Origin: CABMGU01 sp964508495
GTDB taxonomy: Archaea > Nanobdellota > Nanobdellia > Woesearchaeales > ARS49
Direction: 5' to 3'
Assembly (NCBI GenBank): GCA_964508495.1
Contig: CAZDUA010000010.1
Coordinates: forward strand, 1-24,657
Length of the DNA stretch: 24,657 nt
Shown here: positions 7,752-14,537 of the stretch, piece by piece
Layout of the letters: each line of letters starts with the position of its first letter
Position numbering within the stretch: position 1 is the stretch's first letter
Made by a program: the position numbers and the translations under genes
Notes under the pieces: model-generated
Database searches by the model: none
Seen by the model: the letters and a program-made list of their open reading frames with translations, nothing else
Told to the model about the DNA's origin: nothing

Positions 7752-8642
7752 ATGGACGCAAAAAAGAGGTTATTGAGCTTCATAGAAGACTCAAACGCCT
7801 TTGACAACACTTCAAAACTCAAACTAATATTACTTCTATCAGGCGTAAAGCCAAGCACGTACGCGCGCATCAGAATACAAAAAAACCTGCACGACAAACA
7901 CGAATTCGAAGAATTACTCAAAGAAAACGGAATATTATTTGACGTGAGCAGGGCAAAAGGATACGAAGAAATAGTTAAAGTACAGGGAAACGCAGCAGTC
8001 TGGCAGCTGAGAGGAATATGGCACGGATACGACCTTTTCAAGAATAAAAATTTCAATGCGCGATTTCTTGAATATGTAACTCTTCTAAGACAGAAAAAAC
8101 ATGAAACAGCAGACCAATTAGCAGGTGTCATATACGGCTACCCGCAATGCTGTACAAATGCCTTCATAAAAGGACACGCGTCAGCACAAATAGCAAAAAA
8201 ATACACAGCACATCAATATTACAAACAATTACATGACGCAGACAAAAAATTCTCATTCATAGCACATACTCCATGCACTCTTAACTGCAAAGAAACCAAA
8301 AAATTCAACGCGCTATACGCAAAAGCAGTCAAAAAGAACGCGCCAGCATTCTACAAAAAATACTCCAAAAAAAGAACATATAGCGCGCCTCTAATCGTTG
8401 ACGCTGAAAGCGATACAATAAAGTGGAAGAAAAAAGACGGACATGAATACTCTTTGGTCACACAAAAACCAATAGAAGGAAAATATTACCTAATCAGCTG
8501 GCTGTCCAAGAAAGAATACAAAAGAGGAACAATACTTGACGCCAAGATAACACTGCAGTATGATTATGCCATCGTAAATGCAAAAAAGACAATTGGGAAT
8601 TTAGCAAACTTCCACCACGAAAGAAAATTCACACGACCATGA
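7752..8642 (+). CDS. DUF483-like archaeal protein, coupled to DNA ligase
   Basis: The 296-residue product has a two-cysteine motif, AGVIYGYPQCCTNAF, at about residues 125-139 and a further PCTLNC at about 176-181. The 'GYPxCC' signature with later cysteines resembles the DUF483 family of archaeal proteins; I assign it from memory of that motif. The paired cysteines could bind metal. The C-terminal third is basic and beta-rich. It ends in an ATGA overlap with the ligase start at 8639, so the two are one operon and translationally coupled. A palindrome around the promoter suggests regulation. The biochemical role is unknown; the coupling hints at a nucleic-acid-linked function but does not prove it. 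Confidence 0.7.
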   Translation: MDAKKRLLSFIEDSNAFDNTSKLKLILLLSGVKPSTYARIRIQKNLHDKHEFEELLKENGILFDVSRAKGYEEIVKVQGNAAVWQLRGIWHGYDLFKNKNFNARFLEYVTLLRQKKHETADQLAGVIYGYPQCCTNAFIKGHASAQIAKKYTAHQYYKQLHDADKKFSFIAHTPCTLNCKETKKFNALYAKAVKKNAPAFYKKYSKKRTYSAPLIVDAESDTIKWKKKDGHEYSLVTQKPIEGKYYLISWLSKKEYKRGTILDAKITLQYDYAIVNAKKTIGNLANFHHERKFTRP

Positions 8643-10306
8643 AGTTCAACGAACTCGCACGCTTGTACGAAAAACTCGAAAAAACAAGCTCGTACAACAC
8701 AATGCGGGAAATACTAAGCACGTTCTTCAAACACATCTCAAAAGACGAAATAAAACAAGTCTCTTATCTTACCCTTGGCACAATAGCATCACACTTTGCA
8801 GATGTAAACCTGGGTATGGCAGAAAAAAAGGTTGTAAAAGCCATAGCACTTGCAGGAAAACAAAAAGAAGAAATTGTTTTCAGACAATATAAGAAAACAG
8901 GAGATATAGGCATAACGGCTGAAAGTTATGCCGGCAAAGGCGGACTATCAGTAAAAATCGTCTTTGAAACACTCCACAAAATAGTGCGAGCAACAGGAAC
9001 AGGAAGCCAAGACAAAAAAATAATACTGCTGGCAGGATTGATTAAACAAGCATCACCAATAGAAGCACGATATCTAGCAAGAATAGTTCTAGGAGACTTA
9101 CGATTAGGAGTAGGAGACAAAACAGTACTCGACGCACTAGCCGTGGCTTATACTGGCAGAAAAGAATCAAGAGAACAACTAGAACACGCATACAACATCT
9201 GCCCAGATGTTGGATTAATTGCCGAAACACTGGTCAAAAAAGGGCTTAAATCAGTTGAACGGATAGGCGTGGAAATTGGAATACCAATACAATCAATGCT
9301 ATGCCAAAGAATCAAAGACCTGGAAGCCGTACAAACAAAAATTGGATATCCCGTTGTTGTAGAAGAAAAATACGACGGCGAAAGAATACAAGTACACAAA
9401 CAAGGAAACAAAATAAAACTATACTCGCGCAGACTGGAAGACATAACACTGCAATTTCCTGACGTTGTTGAAGCAGTCAAAAAGTCAATCAAAGCCAAAA
9501 ATTGCGTTCTGGACAGCGAAGTAATGCCGGTAGACGGAAAAGGAAACCTTCTGCCTTTTCAAATTCTAATGCAAAGAAGAAGAAAATACGAAGTGGAAAG
9601 CTACGTCAAAAAAATACCAGTAGTACTATTTGTTTTTGACCTGCTATTTGTAAACGGAAAATCATTAATACACGAGCCGTACAAAAAGAGATACCAGCAA
9701 CTGCAAAAAATTGTTCGACAAACAAACAAAATTCATTTAGCACTGCAAAAAACGTGCAATGACGCAGACTGCATAGAAGATTTGTTCAACAAAACAGTAG
9801 AACACGGCGGAGAAGGAATAGTAATCAAAAGCCTGAATGGACCTTATCAAGCAGGCGTACGAGGCTGGAATTGGATAAAATGGAAGCCAGACTATGTCAA
9901 AGGACTGCGAGATACATTTGACCTTGTTGTAGTAGGAGCATATTACGGCAGAGGAAGAAGAGCAGGAACATACGGCGCACTATTATGCGCAGTTTACAAC
10001 GAGAAAAAAGACCAGTTTGAAACATTCTGCAAATTAGGAAGCGGGTTTACGGACAAAACACTCGCAGAACTGCCAAAGAAATTCAAAAAAACAGACCACA
10101 AGCCAGCCAGGCTAGTAATTACAAAATCAATGACGCCGGACGTGTGGCTAGAGCCCAAAATCATAGTAGAAGTAACGGGAGCAGAAATAACAAAATCACC
10201 AAACCACAGCTCAGGTTATGCACTAAGATTCCCGCGCTTTTTACGCTGGAGAGAAAAAAAGCCAGAACAAGCAATCACGACAAAAGAAATACTACGAATG
10301 GCCTAA
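8639..10306 (+). CDS. lig: ATP-dependent DNA ligase
   Basis: This enzyme seals nicks in DNA during replication and repair using ATP. The 555-residue length matches archaeal LigI enzymes. An N-terminal helical DNA-binding domain (about 1-210) precedes the adenylation domain. Motif I is EKYDGERIQ with the nucleophile Lys244. Later marks are the LDSEV strand near 292, VFDLLFVNG near 332, EGIVIKS and WIKWKPDY in the nucleotidyltransferase core, and a C-terminal OB-fold with GSGFTD and VEVTGAEI. All expected motifs are intact. The start overlaps the upstream DUF483-like gene by 4 nt (ATGA), and the 3' end overlaps the convergent gene at 10292 by 15 nt. Confidence 0.96.
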   Translation: MKFNELARLYEKLEKTSSYNTMREILSTFFKHISKDEIKQVSYLTLGTIASHFADVNLGMAEKKVVKAIALAGKQKEEIVFRQYKKTGDIGITAESYAGKGGLSVKIVFETLHKIVRATGTGSQDKKIILLAGLIKQASPIEARYLARIVLGDLRLGVGDKTVLDALAVAYTGRKESREQLEHAYNICPDVGLIAETLVKKGLKSVERIGVEIGIPIQSMLCQRIKDLEAVQTKIGYPVVVEEKYDGERIQVHKQGNKIKLYSRRLEDITLQFPDVVEAVKKSIKAKNCVLDSEVMPVDGKGNLLPFQILMQRRRKYEVESYVKKIPVVLFVFDLLFVNGKSLIHEPYKKRYQQLQKIVRQTNKIHLALQKTCNDADCIEDLFNKTVEHGGEGIVIKSLNGPYQAGVRGWNWIKWKPDYVKGLRDTFDLVVVGAYYGRGRRAGTYGALLCAVYNEKKDQFETFCKLGSGFTDKTLAELPKKFKKTDHKPARLVITKSMTPDVWLEPKIIVEVTGAEITKSPNHSSGYALRFPRFLRWREKKPEQAITTKEILRMA

Positions 10307-10558
10307 GACTTCCAAATCACGCCTGAAACGATAAACGATTTCTTCCCACTTCTGGGAATTACTTGTTAAAGTGGTTCTTGAAGCAATCATTTCCAGTTGA
10401 CTTGCATAAGCCTGCAGTTCATCCGCCGGAACGGCCAACAATTTACTCATTATTCTCTTATAACGCGCATCCCGAACAAACCTGCCATCTTCTTCAATGC
10501 ACTGGTTTGCAGCGTAAATGAATTCTTTCAAAGTGTCATCAATCGATTCTGCGAACAT
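10292..10558 (-). CDS. Small helical protein of unknown function (88 aa)
   Basis: I do not recognise it. The product is soluble, acidic near the N-terminus and predicted all-helical (for example ADELQAYASQLEMIAS, QKWEEIVYRFRRDLEVL), without signal peptide or metal motif. A TATA box (ATAAATAT at 10581-10588) lies 27 nt before the ATG at 10558, supporting both the start and leaderless expression. The promoter region is shared divergently with the hydrolase at 10633. Its 3' end overlaps the DNA ligase gene by 15 nt in convergent orientation. Confidence 0.7.
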   Translation of the reverse strand: MFAESIDDTLKEFIYAANQCIEEDGRFVRDARYKRIMSKLLAVPADELQAYASQLEMIASRTTLTSNSQKWEEIVYRFRRDLEVLGHS

Positions 10559-10580
10559 CCTGCATACATCGCCTCAGGTC

Positions 10581-10588
10581 ATATTTAT
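10581..10588 (-). promoter_or_regulatory. TATA box of the 88-aa unknown gene
   Basis: ATAAATAT on the minus strand, 27 nt before the ATG at 10558. Confidence 0.5.
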
Positions 10589-10602
10589 GCGTTATGGAAA
10601 AG

Positions 10603-10608
10603 TTTAAG
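10603..10608 (+). promoter_or_regulatory. TATA box of the alpha/beta hydrolase gene
   Basis: TTTAAG within AAGTTTAAGTG, centred about 27 nt before the ATG at 10633. Confidence 0.45.
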
Positions 10609-10632
10609 TGCAAATGAATAGTTCTTAACATC

Positions 10633-11175
10633 ATGAAAAGAGCGATAATAATACACGGCTGGGGCGGAAGCCCAACAGGCGGATGGATACCGTGGCTGAA
10701 AAAAGAACTAGAACGCCATGAGTTTCAAGTCATTACGCCACAAATGCCTCACACAGACTTCCCAACAATAGCTGAATGGGTGCCTTATTTGACCAAAATT
10801 GTCGGAGAGCCAGACAAAGAAACATATCTAATCGGGCACAGCATAGGATGCCAAACAATATTGCGCTATCTTGAAAGCATTGATGAAAAAATTGGCGGAG
10901 TTGTATTCGTGGCAGGATGGCTTACCCTTAGCGAGCTTGACACTCCGGAAGAAGAAGAAATAGCAAAACTCTGGGTTGAAATCCCAATAGACTTCGAAAA
11001 AGTCAAGCCGAAGGCAAAATTTATCTCGATATTCTCAGACGATGACCCATACGTGCCAGAAGAAAACTGGATGAAATTTGAAGACCTGGGAGACGTTATA
11101 ATAGAGGACGGGCTAGGACACATTGAAGGAGTAACTTCAAGCATTTTAACATCAGTGCTAAAACTGAGTAAGTAA
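10633..11175 (+). CDS. Alpha/beta serine hydrolase, RBBP9/YdeN-like
   Basis: A 180-residue single-domain hydrolase. It opens with the strand-turn IIIHGWGGSPTGGW of this family, has the nucleophile elbow LIGHSIGCQ with Ser70, an acid in ISIFSDDDPYVPEEN (Asp137 or Asp138), and His163 in DGLGHIEG. This Ser-Asp-His order, short length and 'DDPYVP' segment match the RBBP9/YdeN family of small serine hydrolases, whose natural substrates are mostly unknown. There is no signal peptide, so it is cytoplasmic. The predicted start is leaderless behind a TATA box. The next gene's promoter begins immediately after its stop codon. Confidence 0.88.
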   Translation: MKRAIIIHGWGGSPTGGWIPWLKKELERHEFQVITPQMPHTDFPTIAEWVPYLTKIVGEPDKETYLIGHSIGCQTILRYLESIDEKIGGVVFVAGWLTLSELDTPEEEEIAKLWVEIPIDFEKVKPKAKFISIFSDDDPYVPEENWMKFEDLGDVIIEDGLGHIEGVTSSILTSVLKLSK

Positions 11176-11203
11176 CTACTTTTTGGTAGTAAGTTTTAAA
11201 TAA
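11175..11203 (+). promoter_or_regulatory. Palindrome ACTAC-N6-GTAGT followed by TATA box of the PLP enzyme gene
   Basis: ACTAC (11175-11179) and GTAGT (11186-11190) form a 5-bp stem with a TTTTTG loop right after the hydrolase stop. TTTTAAATAA follows at 11194-11203, 22-31 nt before an ATG at 11225. It could serve as terminator stem, operator, or both; compare 4108-4134 and 13015-13038. Confidence 0.45.
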
Positions 11204-11224
11204 CCTCGAGTGCAATCCATTCTC

Positions 11225-12211
11225 ATGGCTCTAGAAAGAATAGTCGTAAAAGAAACACAATTTCAAGAACATTTAGATGACAAACTGCTTCAACGATGGG
11301 CAGAAGGACAAGACGTACAACTAGACAGCCTAAACAGCCCATTGATGGAAGTAGACCTGAGCCCGCACGGATATGGCAAAGTAATCATACAAGACGAAAG
11401 CACAAACCCAACCGGCACGATAAAAGACCACATGGCACTAGCCATACGCAGATGGTACAGAATTTTTGCGCAAGCACACTTAAAACAAGGATACAAGCCC
11501 AACACAAAAGTTCCAAGAATAAGCATACTCACGGCCGGAAACGCGGGAAAATCTCTTGTTAACGCGTTCAAAGACATAATGCCAATAAAGCTTCTCGTGG
11601 ACAATAAAATCAGTCCAGCACTATTAAGAGAACTCTGCCAGCTGGACGCAGACATATACCAGGCGGACATGAGAGAGCCACTTACAAGCGAGCAAATCAA
11701 AAAACTCACAAACAACCAATGTGGAATTGAATTAACAGGACGACACAGCAAATTCTACCTGTCACATGCGCGAATGGTAATAGGACTAAGACCAGCAAAA
11801 GTTTACGCACCTTACGGTTCAGGACAACTATTTGATAACTATTTGGACTTCCAAATAATGGATACCGAAGGCACAATAACACAGAGAGAAAAGCCAGCCA
11901 GCATATGCGGAGCAGAGCCAGAACAACAAAACAGCATGGCAGACAAGCTCACGGCACACTGCAAACCATTCGTAATATACGGACCGCAGAAAATACAAGA
12001 AGTGCAAAAACAAAAAATCACTGGAGACTTCACAGGCGTATACGGAGTAAATGAAGAATACATAAAAAACGCGTGGCAAAGAATGAACGAGCTATGCCCT
12101 GCAGAACCAAGCGGAGCAGCAGGACTAGCACTCTACATGCAACATTATGATCAAGGATTGATACACCAAACAGAAAAAATAGTTGTCGTTAACACTGGAA
12201 AAGGAAAATAG
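11225..12211 (+). CDS. PLP-dependent enzyme, threonine synthase/cysteine synthase fold
   Basis: A fold-type II pyridoxal-phosphate enzyme of 328 residues from this ATG. The PLP lysine sits in DESTNPTGTIKDHMA. Other family marks are LTAGNAGKSL (the Gly/Asn cofactor loop), APYGSGQLFDNYL in the phosphate-binding region, AEPSGAAGLAL, and VVVNTGKGK at the C-terminus. These fit threonine synthase, cysteine synthase and threonine dehydratase relatives, but several loops are divergent, so the substrate cannot be named. A GTG at 11210 could add five residues. I prefer ATG 11225 because it lies at the expected transcription start about 26 nt after the TATA box. No amino-acid pathway gene lies beside it. 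Confidence 0.8.
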   Translation: MALERIVVKETQFQEHLDDKLLQRWAEGQDVQLDSLNSPLMEVDLSPHGYGKVIIQDESTNPTGTIKDHMALAIRRWYRIFAQAHLKQGYKPNTKVPRISILTAGNAGKSLVNAFKDIMPIKLLVDNKISPALLRELCQLDADIYQADMREPLTSEQIKKLTNNQCGIELTGRHSKFYLSHARMVIGLRPAKVYAPYGSGQLFDNYLDFQIMDTEGTITQREKPASICGAEPEQQNSMADKLTAHCKPFVIYGPQKIQEVQKQKITGDFTGVYGVNEEYIKNAWQRMNELCPAEPSGAAGLALYMQHYDQGLIHQTEKIVVVNTGKGK

Positions 12212-12234
12212 CACTGGACAACTGCGCATAGCAA

Positions 12235-12245
12235 TTTTAAATTAA
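12235..12245 (+). promoter_or_regulatory. TATA box of the VRR-NUC-like gene
   Basis: TTTTAAATTAA centred about 24 nt before a GTG at 12264, which favours that GTG as a leaderless start. Confidence 0.4.
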
Positions 12246-12263
12246 CACGTTCTTGAATTTTAT

Positions 12264-12821
12264 GTGAGGCAGAGCACCCTTCTAGAATACGGACTAGTCA
12301 TTATAACAGAATACATACCAATGCGCAAATATCCTTACAAGTCAAGACACGGACTGGCGGAACTGCAATTGCGCAAACGATTGGAAAAACAAGGCTGGAA
12401 AGTCTGGAGAGGAGGATTTGTACACGCAATAGCCGCAGATGTATATCCGGCAGTTAAGAAAAGATATATGGAATTAGCAGAGCTGATATTAGAACTGCGC
12501 GGGGAAAGGGCGCTTGACTTCTTATGTTATCTGTGCACAGTCCACCATGGAATGCCAGATTTAGTGTGCTATAATCCTGCATTAAAACAATTCAAGTTTG
12601 TAGAATGCAAACTAGGACACGAAGGACTAAGCAACAGACAAGTATTAACAATACAAAGACTGCAAGAAAACGGCTTTAATGTAGAAGTACACAAATTAGT
12701 AGAAGACTGCACTAAAATGAGAAAAGCAGAGGTAAATTTAGTAACAAAACAGAAAAAAATACTTGAAAAAGAAATGACGCTGAAAAAGTTTGTTCGTAAA
12801 GAATCGAAAATTACTTCTTAG
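12264..12821 (+). CDS. VRR-NUC-like PD-(D/E)XK nuclease
   Basis: The 185-residue product carries the nuclease core of the VRR-NUC type: a helix with Glu33 (LAELQLRKRLEKQGW), then GMPDL with Asp99, FVECK with Glu114 and Lys116, and LSNRQ with Gln126 before a NGFNVEVHKL strand. This E...D...ExK...Q order is the usual metal-dependent endonuclease signature, seen in repair nucleases, phage proteins and restriction-like enzymes. The C-terminal 40 residues are Lys-rich. Start choice is uncertain: GTG 12264 fits the TATA box, but an ATG at 12321 (residue 20, MRKYPYKSRHG) begins the part that looks conserved. Its 3' end overlaps the convergent lipoprotein gene by 11 nt. Confidence 0.75.
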   Translation: MRQSTLLEYGLVIITEYIPMRKYPYKSRHGLAELQLRKRLEKQGWKVWRGGFVHAIAADVYPAVKKRYMELAELILELRGERALDFLCYLCTVHHGMPDLVCYNPALKQFKFVECKLGHEGLSNRQVLTIQRLQENGFNVEVHKLVEDCTKMRKAEVNLVTKQKKILEKEMTLKKFVRKESKITS

Positions 12822-13008
12822 GTCTGTAAAGCGGAACTATGTAAGGCTTAGTTTCCCTGAATTTAGGAGGATTTCCACGATAGTTGTGCTCCCAAGTATT
12901 CCTAGGCTCATCTTTAACATATTGCCTGCCAACACAGCCGGTAACAGACAAAGCTGCTACTGCCATCAATGGCAAGCCAATTTTACGTACTAGTTTTCCT
13001 ATATCCAT
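12811..13008 (-). CDS. Small putative lipoprotein (65 aa)
   Basis: From ATG 13008 the product has an N-terminal charged segment, a hydrophobic stretch (LPLMAVAALSVTG) and a lipobox ending at Cys25 (SVTGC), then a 40-residue polar, basic, Tyr/Pro-rich tail. That is a standard lipoprotein layout, anchored outside the membrane. A GTG at 13017 would add three residues; ATG 13008 is preferred because the TATA box at 13031-13038 is 27 nt upstream. The function of the tail is not recognisable. It converges on the nuclease gene with an 11-nt overlap, and another putative lipoprotein gene lies just upstream on the same strand. Confidence 0.65.
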   Translation of the reverse strand: MDIGKLVRKIGLPLMAVAALSVTGCVGRQYVKDEPRNTWEHNYRGNPPKFRETKPYIVPLYRPKK

Positions 13009-13014
13009 GATAGT

Positions 13015-13038
13015 CACTAAGAGGTAGTGATATTTAAA
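13015..13038 (-). promoter_or_regulatory. TATA box with CACTA-N5-TAGTG palindrome at the transcription start
   Basis: TTTAAATA on the minus strand at 13031-13038, followed by CACTA/TAGTG arms (13015-13019, 13025-13029) lying between it and the ATG at 13008, where a repressor would block transcription. Read on the plus strand the block is GGTAGTGATATTTAAA, close to 4118-4132 and 11185-11200. Confidence 0.4.
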
Positions 13039-13043
13039 GCTTT

Positions 13044-13589
13044 CTATTCCTTCAGTACTTTATAAGCAGCTTTCAGCTGTTCATCAAGACTCTCAGAGCC
13101 ATCCCTGTTCTCATCAATTAGCGCACGAATAAGCAGGTCATACTGCCTGTTCTGGGCGTACAAAACAGTCAATCTGGCCTGCTCATCGGCGGAAGGAACA
13201 GGAGGTACAGCCGGGCCCCTGTAAGGAAGCCACAATTTGCCAACAGGCTTTTTTGTGTCTAAAACGTCATCAATAACGGTTTGAGCACGCTCGCTGTCAA
13301 CAAAATCACCACCATTGCTCATCACATTACACAACGCAGTCAAAGTACGAGAATCATAATCAGCACCCTGGGCCATAATGTCTTTCAATGCATAGCAAAC
13401 AAGCCTGTCGGCCTTTCTAGAAGCTCGCGCGCCATTAACCCACCCAATATCGGGCTTTTCAGACTGGCAAACAACGGACGTATCCGTAATTTGCACATAA
13501 CCCTGCACGTCAACACGCCTATTATTACAGCTATAAATAAGTCCGGCAATGCCGAGCGTTGCGATAAACAAATATTCTTTCAATTTCAT
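13044..13589 (-). CDS. Putative lipoprotein with an EF-hand calcium loop
   Basis: From ATG 13589 the 181-residue product starts with a hydrophobic signal (YLFIATLGIAGLIYSC) whose Cys21 is a plausible but imperfect lipobox. A Cys-containing helical middle follows, then a Pro-rich linker (GPAVPPVPS). Near the C-terminus, residues 159-170 read DENRDGSESLDE, with Asp, Asn, Asp, Ser, Ser and Glu at positions 1, 3, 5, 7, 9 and 12, a canonical EF-hand loop flanked by helices. Extracellular calcium binding is the inference. ATG 13589 is preferred over GTG 13598 because GGGTGA overlaps that GTG and sits 5 nt before the ATG as a ribosome site. The protein family is otherwise unknown. Confidence 0.7.
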   Translation of the reverse strand: MKLKEYLFIATLGIAGLIYSCNNRRVDVQGYVQITDTSVVCQSEKPDIGWVNGARASRKADRLVCYALKDIMAQGADYDSRTLTALCNVMSNGGDFVDSERAQTVIDDVLDTKKPVGKLWLPYRGPAVPPVPSADEQARLTVLYAQNRQYDLLIRALIDENRDGSESLDEQLKAAYKVLKE

Positions 13590-13593
13590 GTTG

Positions 13594-13599
13594 CTCACC
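13594..13599 (-). promoter_or_regulatory. Shine-Dalgarno of the EF-hand lipoprotein gene
   Basis: GGGTGA on the minus strand, 5 nt before ATG 13589; it decides that start over GTG 13598. A TATA-like CTTTAAC lies at about 13621-13627. Confidence 0.5.
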
Positions 13600-13695
13600 C
13601 TACAACCAGTAAGACGAACTTGTTAAAGGGTGTATCGCCTAGAAAGTTGAAATTCTTACAACAGAATCCGGAAAGTTTACAGGTTTTTGGCTATT

Positions 13696-14532
13696 TCATA
13701 ACTTCTTAGCAAAACGATTAAACTCGTAAGCACGACTGCTGCCATCTTTATGAATGAATTTGCCACAAACGGCAACACGCCATTGCTCTTCAAGATGCCT
13801 GAAAATATTCATCATAGAATCTACCACGGTATCCTGCACTGGCACAACAAAAGGCTCGCCCTCAAATGAAGGAAGCTCTTTGCTACCAGGCCTGTAAGTG
13901 GTGAAACAATAACCAATCCCAGGCTCCAACTGTTTCACAAACTGATGGCGCTCAGTAGGCATGCGATTGTGGCTAAGACCACACTTGCCTTCAACTGCAG
14001 TAAAATATTCCTCCTGAGATTTGAAATCCTCCTTCTTAAACTGCGCAGCAGTCTCATTCCACAACCTTCTAGCATCCGGTGAAGCACGCAAGATTGACAA
14101 ATAAGCACGCTCATCTCCGGCGACTTGAAAACCAGTAATCCTTGGCGTAGCAACAGGCACGTCAGGCTCACAATGCCGCTGTTTCAAAGCACGCTCAAAA
14201 CTATAAATGGATGGTTTTTCTTCCGCAAACCATTTAGCAACAGTATCAGTCTGGTCACCATTGCTAACAATATGAGCGCCATTAGACACTGCCATAACAT
14301 TGTAAATAATCAAAGAAGGATCCTTGACCTTAGAAGGATCAGCAGCCTCAGTGCGAACAGAACTGCCCTCAACAACATACACACGATTCTGACTATTCTC
14401 GCTCCTGCCCATAATCCAAGCAAGCTGGACAAGATTACTCCTTTGATCCATGCCAAGAACAATGCCCCTGCAAGGGTTATCAACAAAACGCGTTCTCAAA
14501 TTTTCCTCGGCTAAAGTTCCAATGTCGCTCAT
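13696..14532 (-). CDS. purO: IMP cyclohydrolase, PurO type
   Basis: PurO closes the second ring of the purine base, converting FAICAR (5-formamidoimidazole-4-carboxamide ribotide) to IMP. Recognition rests on NPCRGIVLGMDQ and GRSENSQNRV near the start, then SLIIYNVMAVSNGAHIVSNG followed by DQTDTVAKW, and TPRITGF, which match the archaeal PurO pattern (YN...VSNG.hTDT, then TPRI). The product is 278 residues, longer than the roughly 200 of classical archaeal PurO; the extra length lies mainly in the C-terminal half. ATG 14532 is preferred, preceded by GTGAT; a GTG at 14541 would instead overlap the pyrEF stop as GTGA. Either way it follows pyrE-pyrF in one operon, so purine and pyrimidine steps are co-expressed. 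Confidence 0.85.
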   Translation of the reverse strand: MSDIGTLAEENLRTRFVDNPCRGIVLGMDQRSNLVQLAWIMGRSENSQNRVYVVEGSSVRTEAADPSKVKDPSLIIYNVMAVSNGAHIVSNGDQTDTVAKWFAEEKPSIYSFERALKQRHCEPDVPVATPRITGFQVAGDERAYLSILRASPDARRLWNETAAQFKKEDFKSQEEYFTAVEGKCGLSHNRMPTERHQFVKQLEPGIGYCFTTYRPGSKELPSFEGEPFVVPVQDTVVDSMMNIFRHLEEQWRVAVCGKFIHKDGSSRAYEFNRFAKKL

Positions 14533-14537
14533 TTTAA

